DNA from: Pantoea septica
Lineage (GTDB): Bacteria > Pseudomonadota > Gammaproteobacteria > Enterobacterales > Enterobacteriaceae
Length of the DNA: 64,000 nucleotides
Assembly (NCBI RefSeq): GCF_002095575.1
Contig: NZ_MLJJ01000003.1
Span: 124,001-188,000 of the forward strand
Direction: 5' to 3'
Below, one piece after another: positions 45,983 through 54,969 of this stretch. Under the pieces are notes generated by a model. It saw only the letters and a program-made list of their open reading frames with translations. It did not search any database and was not told where the DNA came from. The translations under genes were made by a program, and so were the position numbers. Each line of letters opens with the position of its first letter. Position 1 is the first letter of the stretch.

Positions 45983-46517
45983 ATTCATCCCTTTCATCGA
46001 TTGATGATGGCTTGTCGACCGCATAACGACGCAGCGCCTGAAACAGGGTTTCAGGCGCTTATGAACGAAATGCACTTGTATCAAAGTATTTATAACCTAC
46101 TGAAAATATGAACAGCGATCTACCATCAGAACCTCTGTCGGTAACATTCATGCGATTATTCAGCGTCAAAAGAGAAAAGCCGCGCTATGCGACTGCAAAA
46201 TGAAAAGTTTGAAATATATTCTGCTGAGCAGAATCGTGTCATGACGAATATCCGGTTAATAAAAACCTTTATTTAACAATGCATTAACTGTCAGGGTACT
46301 AAGCGTTACCACCTTTACTGATAATCAGTACAAAAAACGCCCTTAGCAAACTTGCATGACGCCATGATGAATTTCGCTATCAATTTCCCGTGATTTGTCG
46401 CATAAATTGGCTGCGACAGCCTGTTTATAACATGCAATAATCATCGGCTAATCTGTTATACATCAAGAGTCCAGCACGTTTTCGTACTCATTTTGCGTAA
46501 GGCGAAGGATCATTTTT
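45983..46517. other. Long AT-rich gap between pntA and ydgH
   Basis: 535 bp with no gene I can support, markedly richer in A+T than its flanks, especially 46085-46500. It presumably holds both promoters. TAATCTGTTATACATC near 46450-46465 has a TTATAC -10-like hexamer for ydgH. Short inverted repeats occur (ACTGATAATCAGT near 46317-46329 is a perfect dyad), but no known riboswitch or sRNA was recognised. Confidence 0.5.
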
Positions 46518-47471
46518 ATGAAGCTGAAGAACACCATTCTGGCGTCAACCTTGTTATCCCTGCTCGCGGGCAACGCATTCGCCGCGCAGGAACTGACGCC
46601 GGAAAAAGCGGCCGAGCTGAAACCATTCGAACGTATTAACGTCACCGGCCGTTTTAATGCGATTAACGACGCGGCCGACGCCGTGTCGAAACGTGCGGAT
46701 GAGCTGGGTGCCGCCTCTTACTACATTCAGGGCATCAACGACAGCAACGGCAACAGCGGCAACTGGCGCGTGACGGCCGACCTCTATAAAGCGGACGCGC
46801 CGAAAGCGAAAGACACCAAAACCTACCGCGTCATGAACGGCGTGAAAGAGCTGCCGAAGGCGGAAGCCTTCCGTCTGGAGCCGTTCGACACCGTAAGCGT
46901 CAGCGGCTTCTTCGCCAGCCAGCCGGATGTCAACGACGCCATCAGCAAAGCGGCGAAAGAGAAAGGCGCCGCCTCGTTCTTTATCGTGCGCCAGGTGGAC
47001 GCCAACAACGGCGGCAACCAGTACGTAACCGCCTATGTCTATAAGGCCGACGCGAAAGAGCGTAAGGTGCAGAGCCCGAACCTGATCCCGGCAGACTCCG
47101 AAGCGGGCAAAGCGGCGCTGGCGGCTGGCGGCGAAGCGGCGAAACGCGTGGAGATCCCGGGCGTCGCTTCATCGGAAACCCCGAGCAGCAGCGTGGGTCG
47201 CTTCTTCGAAACCCAGAGCTCTACCGGCCAGCGCTACACCGTGAAACTCGCCAACGGCAAGTCGATCCAGGAAGTGAACGCCATCACCGCTGCGCAGATG
47301 CAGCCGTTTGACACCGTGACCTTTACCGGCCACTTCAGCACGCCGACCGAAATCTCGGAAGAGGTCGCGAAACGCGCCGCGGATAAAGGGGCGAAGTACT
47401 ACCACGTGACCCGCCAGTGGCAGAACCAGAGCGGCGGCAACCTCACCGTCACCGCCGATCTCTTCAAGTAA
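46518..47471 (+). CDS. ydgH: YdgH, triple DUF1471 periplasmic protein
   Basis: 317 residues (E. coli 314). A signal peptide ending AFA is followed by three copies of the DUF1471 (BhsA/YdgH) domain: about 38-90 (FERINVTGRFN...WRVTADLYK), 118-170 (FDTVSVSGFFAS...YVTAYVYK) and 260-317 (FDTVTFTGHFST...LTVTADLFK). The function is unknown; the fold is that of the BhsA stress proteins, two of which are also encoded in this window. AAGGA precedes the ATG. It is divergent from pntAB. Confidence 0.95.
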   Translation: MKLKNTILASTLLSLLAGNAFAAQELTPEKAAELKPFERINVTGRFNAINDAADAVSKRADELGAASYYIQGINDSNGNSGNWRVTADLYKADAPKAKDTKTYRVMNGVKELPKAEAFRLEPFDTVSVSGFFASQPDVNDAISKAAKEKGAASFFIVRQVDANNGGNQYVTAYVYKADAKERKVQSPNLIPADSEAGKAALAAGGEAAKRVEIPGVASSETPSSSVGRFFETQSSTGQRYTVKLANGKSIQEVNAITAAQMQPFDTVTFTGHFSTPTEISEEVAKRAADKGAKYYHVTRQWQNQSGGNLTVTADLFK

Positions 47472-47478
47472 TTTCCTT

Positions 47479-47500
47479 CAGGGCGGCGCCTGCCGCCCTG
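47479..47500 (+). terminator. ydgH terminator
   Basis: CAGGGCGGC pairs with GCCGCCCTG over a four-base GCCT loop, eight bases after the stop, followed by CTGTTT. Confidence 0.6.
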
Positions 47501-47674
47501 CTGTTTGCATTATCCCTTCACAATTTTGCATAACCACGCATTGCCATCCCTTTTCGCACTCCGTAGAATCTGCGCCCTGCTTCCAGGTGAATCCATCATG
47601 TAAAAGCAAAACAGCGCGGTTAAATTCGTCGCTCAGAACATAATCCAGCCACTTATGCTAGCAGGAAGGGTATT

Positions 47675-49066
47675 TTGGAGAAAAAATTAGGTCTCAGCGC
47701 GCTCACCGCGCTGGTGCTCAGCTCAATGCTCGGCGCGGGCGTGTTCAGTTTGCCGCAGAATATGGCGGCGGTAGCGGGTCCGGCCGCCCTGCTGATCGGC
47801 TGGCTGATCACCGGCGTCGGCATCCTGTTTCTGGCGCTGGCGATGCTGATGCTCACCCGGCTGAAGCCGGATCTCGACGGCGGCATCTTTACCTATGCCC
47901 GCGCCGGTTTCGGCGAGCTGCTCGGCTTCTGTTCCGCCTGGGGCTACTGGCTATGCGCGGTAATCGCCAATGTCTCCTATCTGGTCATCGTCTTCTCGGC
48001 GCTGAGCTTTTTTACCGACACGCCCGACCGCGTGGTGTTCGGCGACGGCAATACCTGGCAGGCGATGCTGGGCGCGTCGCTGCTGCTGTGGATGGTGCAT
48101 TTTCTGGTGCTGCGCGGCGTACAGACCGCGGCAAGCATCAATCTGCTGGCGACGCTCGGCAAGCTGGTGCCGCTGCTGCTGTTCGTGGTGCTGGCGGTCG
48201 CGGCCTTTAATTACGACCAGTTCCATTTCGACTTTTCCGGCCTGACGCTCGGCGTGCCGCTGTGGGAGCAGGTGAAGCAGACCATGCTGATTACCCTGTG
48301 GGTATTTATCGGCGTGGAAGGCGCGGTGGTGGTTTCCGCCCGCGCGCGACATAAAAAAGATGTGGGTCGCGCCACCCTGCTGGCGGTGCTGGCTGCGCTG
48401 CTGGTCTATCTGCTGGTGACGCTGCTGTCGCTCGGTATCGTGCCGCGCGCCGAACTGGCGCAGATGCGCAACCCGTCGATGGCGGGCCTGATGACGCGCC
48501 TGATGGGCCACTGGGGCGATGCGGTGATCGCCGCCGGCCTGATCGTGTCGGTGTGCGGCGCCTACCTGAGCTGGACGATTATGGCGGCGGAAGTGCCGCT
48601 GATCGCCGCGCAGCAGGGCGCCTTCCCACGCAGCATCGCGCGTCAGAACCCGCGCGGCGCGCCTGCCGCCTCGCTCTGGCTGACCAACGGCAGCGTGCAG
48701 ATTTGCCTGATCCTGATCGCCCTGACCCACGCCGACTACAACACGCTGCTGACCATCGCCTCAGAGATGATCCTGGTGCCCTACCTGCTGGTGGGGCTCT
48801 ATCTGGTGAAGCTGACGCGCGGCAAAGCGCAGCCGCTGGCGCTGGCGATCGGTCTCGGCGCCAGCCTTTATGGACTCTGGCTGCTTTACGCCTCAGGGCC
48901 GCTGCATCTGCTGCTGTCGGTGGTGCTCTATGCGCCAGGCCTGCTGCTGTTTCTCTTCGCCCGTCGCGGCGGACGCGCCGACGTCTCGCTGACCCAGCTG
49001 GAGCGCGTGGCTATTGGCTTGTTGATGGCGGCGTCGCTGCCCGCGATGTGGCAGCTAGTGGTTTAG
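47675..49066 (+). CDS. ydgI: Basic amino acid antiporter YdgI
   Basis: 463 residues (E. coli 460). It belongs to the APC-superfamily arginine/ornithine antiporter group, with 12-13 membrane segments. The opening EKKLGLSALTALVLSSMLGAG and GVEGAVVVSARARHKKDVG are almost identical to E. coli. The start is TTG at 47675 with GGAAGGG at 47663-47669. Its order after ydgH is as in E. coli. Substrate specificity is by family only. Confidence 0.93.
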   Translation: MEKKLGLSALTALVLSSMLGAGVFSLPQNMAAVAGPAALLIGWLITGVGILFLALAMLMLTRLKPDLDGGIFTYARAGFGELLGFCSAWGYWLCAVIANVSYLVIVFSALSFFTDTPDRVVFGDGNTWQAMLGASLLLWMVHFLVLRGVQTAASINLLATLGKLVPLLLFVVLAVAAFNYDQFHFDFSGLTLGVPLWEQVKQTMLITLWVFIGVEGAVVVSARARHKKDVGRATLLAVLAALLVYLLVTLLSLGIVPRAELAQMRNPSMAGLMTRLMGHWGDAVIAAGLIVSVCGAYLSWTIMAAEVPLIAAQQGAFPRSIARQNPRGAPAASLWLTNGSVQICLILIALTHADYNTLLTIASEMILVPYLLVGLYLVKLTRGKAQPLALAIGLGASLYGLWLLYASGPLHLLLSVVLYAPGLLLFLFARRGGRADVSLTQLERVAIGLLMAASLPAMWQLVV

Positions 49067-49479
49067 TGCGGCTGACCGGGAATCGCCACACACAGCAGGT
49101 CATCCTGCTGTGTGAGATTAAGCGGTTTGCGGTATTCCTGATGGATAGCATCCAGCTGCTGAGCAGAGAGCGGATAAGGCAGCTGGATATCGAAACGGCT
49201 GATGTGCTGCTGTTCGGCCAGGACAATGAGGCGAGCGATATTGATTTCGTCGCTGACCTGGGTCGAAATGATTTGTAATGCTAATTCTTTCAGATGCTCG
49301 TCGCCTGCCTGTAGACTGCGAGCTGAAGATTTACGCGTCACCATGCCGAAAATCGGCATCACGCCGTAGATGGCGTCAACGAAGCTCCAGCGTTTTTTGC
49401 AGGAGGCGGAGAGAAAATCACTGTAGTTCAGGCAGATGCGGTCACTGTATACGGCTGAAGCCAGCTCTTTATCAGACAC
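49063..49479 (-). CDS. Hypothetical 138-residue protein
   Basis: I do not recognise this protein. From the GTG at 49479 (AGGGAG seven bases upstream) it reads VSDKELASAVYSDRICLNYS. Three cysteines lie in the first third or near the end, followed by a helical region (LKELALQIISTQVSDEINIA) and IPGQPH at the C-terminus. An ATG at 49503 would add eight residues but has no ribosome-binding site. It has no signal peptide or membrane span. It occupies the place where E. coli has folM and ydgC between ydgI and rstA, and its stop overlaps the ydgI stop by four bases. Confidence 0.65.
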   Translation of the reverse strand: MSDKELASAVYSDRICLNYSDFLSASCKKRWSFVDAIYGVMPIFGMVTRKSSARSLQAGDEHLKELALQIISTQVSDEINIARLIVLAEQQHISRFDIQLPYPLSAQQLDAIHQEYRKPLNLTQQDDLLCVAIPGQPH

Positions 49480-49654
49480 CCTCTCTCTCCCTCTGTTTTT
49501 CATTATGGTTCAGAATCTTTCTTAAACGCGCTGTTAATGATGGCACATTTTGCCGTGCGGATACCAGTCGCGCAGGGATATTTCGTGCGGTGGCATAGTG
49601 CTCAGGACCGGGAAAAGCTATGCTGCTCGCCAGGCTTATTTGTCGCAGTGGATT

Positions 49655-50383
49655 ATGAATAAAATCGTTTTTGTTGAAGACGAACCGGAAGTGGGTTCGC
49701 TGATTGCGGCCTACCTTGGCCGCCACGATATCGAGGTGATCGTCGAGACGCGGGGCGACCGCGCCGAAGCGGTGATTGCGGCCGAACAGCCGGACCTCGT
49801 GATGCTGGATATCATGCTGCCGGGCAAAGACGGCATGACCCTGTGCCGCGATTTGCGCAGCCAGTGGCAGGGCCCGATCGTGCTGCTCACCTCGCTCGAC
49901 AGCGATATGAACCATATTCTGGCGCTGGAGATGGGCGCGCAGGACTATATTCTGAAAACCACCCCGCCTGCGGTGCTGCTGGCGCGGCTGCGGCTGCATC
50001 TGCGCCAGGCGCAGCTCGGCCACGGCGATGACGCGCCCGCGCCTGCTGCGGCGCAAGCGCAGAAGCTGCTGCGCTTCGGTTCGCTCACCATCGACGCGCT
50101 GAATCGCGAAGTGACGCTGTTTAGCGAGCAGATCGTGCTCTCCACCGCCGACTTCGACCTGCTGTGGGAGCTGGCCACGCACGCCGGACAGATCCTGAAT
50201 CGCGACGCGCTGCTGAAAACCCTGCGCGGCGTCAGCTATGACGGGCTGGATCGCAGCATCGACGTGGCGATTTCCCGCCTGCGCAAAAAGCTGCATGACA
50301 GCGCCACCGAGCCTTTCCGCATCAAAACCATTCGCAACAAGGGCTATCTGTTCGCTCCGCAGGCGTGGGATACCCAGGCATGA
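49655..50383 (+). CDS. rstA: Response regulator RstA
   Basis: 242-residue OmpR-family response regulator. The receiver has acidic Glu-Asp-Glu at 8-10, phospho-acceptor Asp in MLDIMLPGKDG (about 52), and Lys in YILKTTPP. The winged helix (about 140-240) ends with RIKTIRNKGYLFAPQAW as in E. coli. I used the ATG at 49655 (MNKIVFVEDE). RstA activates asr and csgD-related genes under PhoP/Q control. The rstB ATG overlaps its stop (ATGA). A matching RstA box precedes asr 2.8 kb downstream. Confidence 0.97.
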   Translation: MNKIVFVEDEPEVGSLIAAYLGRHDIEVIVETRGDRAEAVIAAEQPDLVMLDIMLPGKDGMTLCRDLRSQWQGPIVLLTSLDSDMNHILALEMGAQDYILKTTPPAVLLARLRLHLRQAQLGHGDDAPAPAAAQAQKLLRFGSLTIDALNREVTLFSEQIVLSTADFDLLWELATHAGQILNRDALLKTLRGVSYDGLDRSIDVAISRLRKKLHDSATEPFRIKTIRNKGYLFAPQAWDTQA

Positions 50384-51681
50384 GGAAACTGTTTATCCAG
50401 TTCTATCTTCTGCTCTTCGTCTGTTTTCTGGTGATGGCGCTGCTGGTAGGCCTGGTCTACAAATTCACCGCCGAGCGCGCCGGCAGACAGTCGATGAACG
50501 ACCTGATGGCGAGCTCGCTCTATCTGATCCGCAGCGAGCTGCGTGAAATCCCGCCGCGCGACTGGAACAGAACCATCAAAAGCCTCGATCTCGGCCTGTC
50601 GTTCGACCTGCATATCGAGCCGATGAGCAAATATCAGCTCGACGAGCCCGATATGCGCCGGCTGCGCGCCGGCGAGATTGTCGCGCTGGACGATCAGTAC
50701 ACCTTTTTGCAGCATATTCCGCGCAGCCATTACGTGCTCTCCGTCGGCCCGATCCCCTACCTCTTTTATCTGCATCAGATGCGGCTGCTGGACATCGCGC
50801 TGCTGGTGTTTATCGGCATGTCGCTGGCGCTGCCGGTGTTTATCTGGATGCGGCCGCACTGGAAAGAGATGCAGCGCCTGGAGATTGCGGCGCAGCGCTT
50901 TGGCCGCGGCGAGCTGGATGTACGCACCCATTTCGACAACACCTCCAGCCTGTTCCGCCTGGGGGTCGCCTTTAACCAGATGGCGGAAAACATCAATACG
51001 CTGGTGGCGAGCAAAAAGCAGCTGATCGACGGCATCGCCCACGAGCTACGCACGCCGCTGGTGCGCCTGCGCTACCGGCTGGAGATGAGCGATAACCTTA
51101 CCGCAGGCGAGTCCGCTGCTATCAACCGCGATATCGGCCAGCTGGAGAGTCTGATCGAGGAGCTGCTTACCTATGCGCGGCTCGACCGCCCGCGCGTCGA
51201 TCTCAACCTGACCTCGCTCGATCTGGCGAACTGGCTGCGCGAACACATTAACGACGTGCGCGCCCTTAATCCGCACACGCAGATCGATCTCGACCTGCCG
51301 CAGCGCGAAAATCACGGCGTCTCCGACACCCGCCTGATGGAGCGCGTGCTGGACAACCTCGTCAACAACGCGCTGCGCTACGCCGGTCATCGGCTGCGCG
51401 TCAGCCTGTGGTTCGACGGCGCGCTCGGCTGCCTGCAGGTGGAAGATGACGGCCCCGGCATTCCGGCCGAGGAGCGCGAGCGCGTCTTCGAGCCCTTTGT
51501 TCGCCTCGATCCGAGCCGCGACCGCGCTACCGGCGGCTGCGGACTGGGGCTCGCTATCGTTCACTCTATTGCGCAGGCGCTCGGCGGCCACGTCAGCATC
51601 GAAGGCAGCCCGCTCGGCGGCGCCAGCGTTCGCTTTTGCTGGCCGGTTGATCTACCTTTGCGTGCCCCTTCGGCGCGATAA
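50380..51681 (+). CDS. rstB: Sensor histidine kinase RstB
   Basis: 433 residues: TM1 (about 5-27), a periplasmic sensor region (28-134), TM2 (about 135-155), HAMP, the H-box with phosphorylated His in DGIAHELRTPLVRLR, then N (MERVLDNLVNNALRYA), G1 (VEDDGPGIP) and G2 (GGCGLGLAIVHSI) boxes. It phosphorylates RstA. The ATG overlaps the rstA stop. Sequence matches E. coli RstB in the membrane and catalytic regions. The gene after it is a carboxypeptidase, where E. coli has tus. Confidence 0.96.
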   Translation: MRKLFIQFYLLLFVCFLVMALLVGLVYKFTAERAGRQSMNDLMASSLYLIRSELREIPPRDWNRTIKSLDLGLSFDLHIEPMSKYQLDEPDMRRLRAGEIVALDDQYTFLQHIPRSHYVLSVGPIPYLFYLHQMRLLDIALLVFIGMSLALPVFIWMRPHWKEMQRLEIAAQRFGRGELDVRTHFDNTSSLFRLGVAFNQMAENINTLVASKKQLIDGIAHELRTPLVRLRYRLEMSDNLTAGESAAINRDIGQLESLIEELLTYARLDRPRVDLNLTSLDLANWLREHINDVRALNPHTQIDLDLPQRENHGVSDTRLMERVLDNLVNNALRYAGHRLRVSLWFDGALGCLQVEDDGPGIPAEERERVFEPFVRLDPSRDRATGGCGLGLAIVHSIAQALGGHVSIEGSPLGGASVRFCWPVDLPLRAPSAR

Positions 51682-51701
51682 ACCTTCACAAGGAGTTTCT
51701 G

Positions 51702-53189
51702 TTGACTACTGCTTATCAACAACTGAGTGCGACTTTCCAGCGGCTCTCCCGCTTCGGCCATCTGATGGCGGTCGCGGGCTGGGACATGCAGACCATGATG
51801 CCAACCGGCGGCAGCCAGGCGCGCGGCGAAGCGCTGGCGGAGATGGGCGTGCTGCGCCATGAGATCCTGACCGATCCGCGCGTCGGCGAACTGATTCAGG
51901 AAGCCGAGCAGGCTGACCTGAACGACGTCGAGCGCGCCAACCTGCGCGAGATGCTGCGCGCCTGGCAGCAGGCGTCGCTGCTGCCCGCCTCGCTGGTAGA
52001 GGCAAAATCGCTGGCCGGTTCGCGCTGCGAGCACGCCTGGCGTGAACAGCGTCCGGCGAACGACTGGCAAGGCTTTGCCGCCAACCTGAAAGAGGTGGTG
52101 CGCCTGAGCCGCGAAGAGGCGCAGCTGCGTGCGGAGGCGAACAACACGTCGCGCTACGACGCCCTGCTCGATCTCTATGAGCCGGGCATGACCGGCGCGA
52201 AGCTGGACGCGACCTTCGGCGAACTGAAAAGCTGGCTGCCCGATCTGCTGCAGCGCGTGGTGGAAAAACAGGCGCAGGAGCCTGTCGAGCAGCCGCAGGG
52301 CCCCTTCGCTATCGCCGCACAACGCGAGCTCGGCCTGAGCGTCATGACCACCCTGGGCTTCGATTTCCGCCACGGACGTCTCGACGTCAGCGCACATCCC
52401 TTCTGCGGCGGTGTGCCGGAGGATGTGCGCATCACCACGCGCTACAATCAGGAGGAGTTTCTCAGCGCGCTGATGGGCGTTATCCATGAGACCGGCCATG
52501 CGCGTTACGAGCAGGGCCTGCCGCAGCAGTGGCGCAGCCAGCCGGTAGGCCTGGCGCGATCGACCGCCATCCACGAGTCGCAAAGCCTGTTTATGGAGAT
52601 GCAGCTGGGCCGCAGCCGCGAGTTCCTGCAGCGCATTCTGCCGCAGGTGTGCGACAAGCTGGGCGCGCAGCCGGCGCTGGAGCCGGAAAACTTCGTGCGC
52701 CTGACGCAGCGCGTCAAACCGGGCTTTATCCGCGTCGACGCCGATGAGCTGAGCTATCCGGCGCACGTGATTTTACGCTTCGAGATTGAACGCGCGCTGA
52801 TTGAAGGCGACATCGAGGTTGAGGATATCCCGGCGCTGTGGGATGAGAAGATGATGCAGTCTTTAGGGCTGGATACGCGCGGCAACTACCGCGACGGCTG
52901 CATGCAGGATATTCACTGGACCGACGGCGCATTCGGCTACTTCCCGACCTACACGCTGGGCGCCATGTACGCGGCGCAGCTATTCCAGGCGGTGAAGAAA
53001 GCGCTGCCCGATACAGGCGAACGCCTGCAGCATGGCGAACTGCAGCCGGTGTTCGACTGGCTGCAGCAGAACATCTGGCAGCACGGCAGCCGTTTTCCGA
53101 CCGAGCAGCTGCTGATCAACGCCACCGGCGAAGCGCTGAACCCGCGCTTTTTCCGCCAGCATCTTGAACAACGCTACCTGAATCGCTAA
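51702..53189 (+). CDS. Carboxypeptidase Taq (M32)
   Basis: 495-residue thermostable-carboxypeptidase-type metallopeptidase of family M32, which removes C-terminal residues other than Pro. The zinc signature HETGH (in GVIHETGHARYEQGLP) is followed by the second Glu in STAIHESQSLFMEMQ, and DELSYPAHVILRFEIE and the conserved GDFTDG-like block are present. The start is TTG at 51702 with AGGAG six bases upstream. It follows rstB by 20 nt and may share its transcript; an intrinsic terminator follows. Confidence 0.92.
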   Translation: MTTAYQQLSATFQRLSRFGHLMAVAGWDMQTMMPTGGSQARGEALAEMGVLRHEILTDPRVGELIQEAEQADLNDVERANLREMLRAWQQASLLPASLVEAKSLAGSRCEHAWREQRPANDWQGFAANLKEVVRLSREEAQLRAEANNTSRYDALLDLYEPGMTGAKLDATFGELKSWLPDLLQRVVEKQAQEPVEQPQGPFAIAAQRELGLSVMTTLGFDFRHGRLDVSAHPFCGGVPEDVRITTRYNQEEFLSALMGVIHETGHARYEQGLPQQWRSQPVGLARSTAIHESQSLFMEMQLGRSREFLQRILPQVCDKLGAQPALEPENFVRLTQRVKPGFIRVDADELSYPAHVILRFEIERALIEGDIEVEDIPALWDEKMMQSLGLDTRGNYRDGCMQDIHWTDGAFGYFPTYTLGAMYAAQLFQAVKKALPDTGERLQHGELQPVFDWLQQNIWQHGSRFPTEQLLINATGEALNPRFFRQHLEQRYLNR

Positions 53190-53194
53190 TCTGT

Positions 53195-53217
53195 GCGGCC
53201 TTCGCGGCCGCCTTTTT
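53195..53217 (+). terminator. Terminator of carboxypeptidase gene
   Basis: GCGGCC/GGCCGC over loop TTCGC, six bases after the stop, then CTTTTT. Confidence 0.75.
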
Positions 53218-53226
53218 CCCGTTTTG

Positions 53227-53240
53227 TACAATCGGTTACA
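53227..53240 (+). promoter_or_regulatory. RstA box upstream of asr
   Basis: TACA-ATCG-GTTACA against the published E. coli RstA consensus TACATNTNGTTACA: both halves match, and two specified central bases differ. It lies 104 bp before the asr signal-peptide ATG, where E. coli asr also has its RstA site. Confidence 0.75.
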
Positions 53241-53343
53241 CGCCGATACCAAACACCCACGGAAACCCGTCCTCGTTTTTTTATAGTCTTTTCACCGGCC
53301 CCGCAGTGGGCTACACATGAAAAAAATGTTCGAGGAATTTGCA

Positions 53344-53805
53344 ATGAAAAAATTGTTTGCACTGGTCATCGCCGCTGCTATGGGTCTCTCTTCTGTTGCT
53401 TTCGCTGCTGAAACCACCGCAGCGCCTGCTGCAGCCCCTGCTGCGACCACCACCACCACTTCCGCTGCGCCGGCTAAAACCGTTCACAAAACCGCGCACA
53501 AAAAACACAAAGCCGCTCAGAAAGCGCAGGCTGCTAAAAAGCACCATAAAAAAGCAGTGAAAAAAGACGCTGCGCAGAAAGCGCAGGCCGCTAAAAAGCA
53601 TCACAAAAAAGCAGCCAAGCCGGAAACTGCACAGAAAGCCCAGGCTGCGAAAAAACACCACAAAGTAGCTAAGAAAGCCGCTGCGCCGCAGAAAGCTCAG
53701 GCTGCTAAAAAGCACCACAAAGTCGCCAAAAAAGCTGCTGCTCCGCAAAAAGCGCAGGCTGCTAAAAAGCACCACAAAGCCGCCAGGAAAGCCGCTGCTA
53801 AATAA
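53344..53805 (+). CDS. asr: Acid shock protein Asr
   Basis: 153-residue exported basic protein. A 21-residue signal peptide ([17 protein letters not shown]...AFA) is followed by an Ala/Thr/Pro region and then five tandem 19-residue repeats at residues 59-153, each starting [12 protein letters not shown]. coli Asr is about 102 residues with fewer, less regular repeats. Asr is a periplasmic, Lys/His-rich, intrinsically disordered protein strongly induced by acid through RstBA and PhoPQ and required for acid tolerance. I used the ATG at 53344, not the one nine codons upstream, because it begins the signal peptide and GAGGA precedes it. Confidence 0.95.
   Translation: MKKLFALVIAAAMGLSSVAFAAETTAAPAAAPAATTTTTSAAPAKTVHKTAHKKHKAAQKAQAAKKHHKKAVKKDAAQKAQAAKKHHKKAAKPETAQKAQAAKKHHKVAKKAAAPQKAQAAKKHHKVAKKAAAPQKAQAAKKHHKAARKAAAK
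53518..53802 (+). repeat. Five 57-bp tandem repeats in asr
   Basis: 285 bp equal exactly five 57-bp units, ending at the codon before the stop. Units 3 and 4 encode identical peptides (ending KVAKKAAAP), while units 1, 2 and 5 vary in the last eight residues. Synonymous differences between units show they are not brand-new copies. Confidence 0.9.
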
Positions 53806-53847
53806 TTAAGGTCGCGCACCCTGCGCCTTAAGAAGCGTTGACTAATA

Positions 53848-53874
53848 AAAACACCCGGTTCTGCCGGGTGTTTC
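53848..53874 (+). terminator. asr terminator
   Basis: ACACCCGG pairs with CCGGGTGT over loop TTCTG, preceded by AAAA and followed by TTT. Confidence 0.75.
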
Positions 53875-53892
53875 GTTACTGGAGTTGCGGAA

Positions 53893-53973
53893 ATGGTGCG
53901 TCGCTATCGTTTTGAAATTATCCTTCTGGTGATGATCCTTTGCGGCGTCATCGCGGCGTTCTTCTTTATTTAG
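53893..53973 (+). CDS. ydgU: Small membrane protein YdgU
   Basis: 26-residue single-span protein, MVRRYRFEIILLVMILCGVI then AAFFFI. E. coli YdgU (27 residues) has the same RRYRFE start and a Leu/Ile-rich helix, and it likewise lies just after asr. The function is unknown. GGAG precedes the ATG by about nine bases. It sits 19 nt after the asr terminator hairpin, so read-through or its own promoter is needed. Confidence 0.85.
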   Translation: MVRRYRFEIILLVMILCGVIAAFFFI

Positions 53974-54090
53974 TCGTTGTAGCGTGCTGATTATTCCAAT
54001 AAATCTCCCTTTTTTACCGCTCACCGACTATAGTTATTGCGCAAGCGTGATGACAATAACCTCTTCTTAAATCTCGCCATTGAGAGACCT

Positions 54091-54900
54091 ATGCGCCTGG
54101 CTATTTTGCTGTTGACTGGATTGTTCTGTTTCACCACTCTGGCCCACGCCGATGATGATGACGATGCGCCGAATCCCGATGAAATCAAAATGCTTTTCTT
54201 TGGCAAAGATCACCGTAAAGCGATTAGCGACATCACGGCCGCGCCCTGGGACGCCATCGGCCAACTGGAAACCGAAAGCGGCAATCTGTGCACCGCCACG
54301 CTGATCTCCGCCCATCTGGCGCTGACGGCGGGACACTGTCTGCTGACGCCGCCGGGCAAATTCGACAAGCCGGTGGCGCTGCGCTTTATGGCGAGCGACA
54401 GCGGCTGGCGCTATGAAATCCACGATATCGACGCGCGCGTCGAGCCGGCGCTGGCGCGCAAGCTGAAAGCGGACGGCGAAGGCTGGATCGTTCCCAGCGA
54501 CGCCGCGCCGTTCGACTACGGCCTGGTGATCCTGCGCAATCCCCCTTCCGCCATTAATCCGATTCCGCTGTTCGACGGGTCGCGCAGCGACCTTACCGCC
54601 GCCCTTAAAGAGGCGGGCCGCAAAGTTACCCAGGCGGGCTATCCCGAAGATCACCTGGATACGCTTTACTCCCACAGCGACTGCCTGATCACCGGCTGGG
54701 CGCAGCGCGCCGTGCTGTCGCACCAGTGCGACACGCTGCCGGGCGACAGCGGTTCGCCGCTGCTGCTGAAAAACGAGAACGGCTGGCAGCTGATCGCGGT
54801 GCAGAGCTCAGCTCCGGCGGCGAAAGATCGCTACCTGGCCGATAACCGCGCTATCGCGGTGACCTCGTTCCGCGACAGGCTGGAAGCGCTGGCGCAGTAA
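54091..54900 (+). CDS. ydgD: Trypsin-like serine protease YdgD
   Basis: 269 residues (E. coli 273). A signal peptide ends at AHA, followed by an acidic DDDDD stretch and a chymotrypsin-fold domain. Catalytic His is in LTAGHC, Asp in [10 protein letters not shown] and Ser in [10 protein letters not shown]; paired cysteines suggest a disulfide in the periplasm. In E. coli it follows asr and ydgU as here. I used the ATG at 54091, where the signal peptide begins (GAGAGA upstream). Its physiological substrate is unknown. Confidence 0.93.
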   Translation: MRLAILLLTGLFCFTTLAHADDDDDAPNPDEIKMLFFGKDHRKAISDITAAPWDAIGQLETESGNLCTATLISAHLALTAGHCLLTPPGKFDKPVALRFMASDSGWRYEIHDIDARVEPALARKLKADGEGWIVPSDAAPFDYGLVILRNPPSAINPIPLFDGSRSDLTAALKEAGRKVTQAGYPEDHLDTLYSHSDCLITGWAQRAVLSHQCDTLPGDSGSPLLLKNENGWQLIAVQSSAPAAKDRYLADNRAIAVTSFRDRLEALAQ

Positions 54901-54915
54901 AAGATGCGTGACAAG

Positions 54916-54952
54916 AAAAGGCGCGCCGCATTTGCCGGCCGCGCCTTTTTTT
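54916..54952. terminator. Bidirectional terminator, ydgD and ail-like gene
   Basis: AAAAGGCGCG pairs with CGCGCCTTTT (ten pairs), followed by more T, 15 nt after the ydgD stop and 18 nt from the convergent porin stop. Confidence 0.85.
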
Positions 54953-54969
54953 ATCGCTGGACGCCAGCG

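Noticed and set aside
46230-46260. Possible FNR/CRP dyads upstream of pntA
   Set aside because: Half-sites are wrongly oriented or mismatched at several consensus positions.
53518-53802. CRISPR-like periodic repeat
   Set aside because: The 57-bp units are contiguous, in frame and coding (Asr); there are no spacers.
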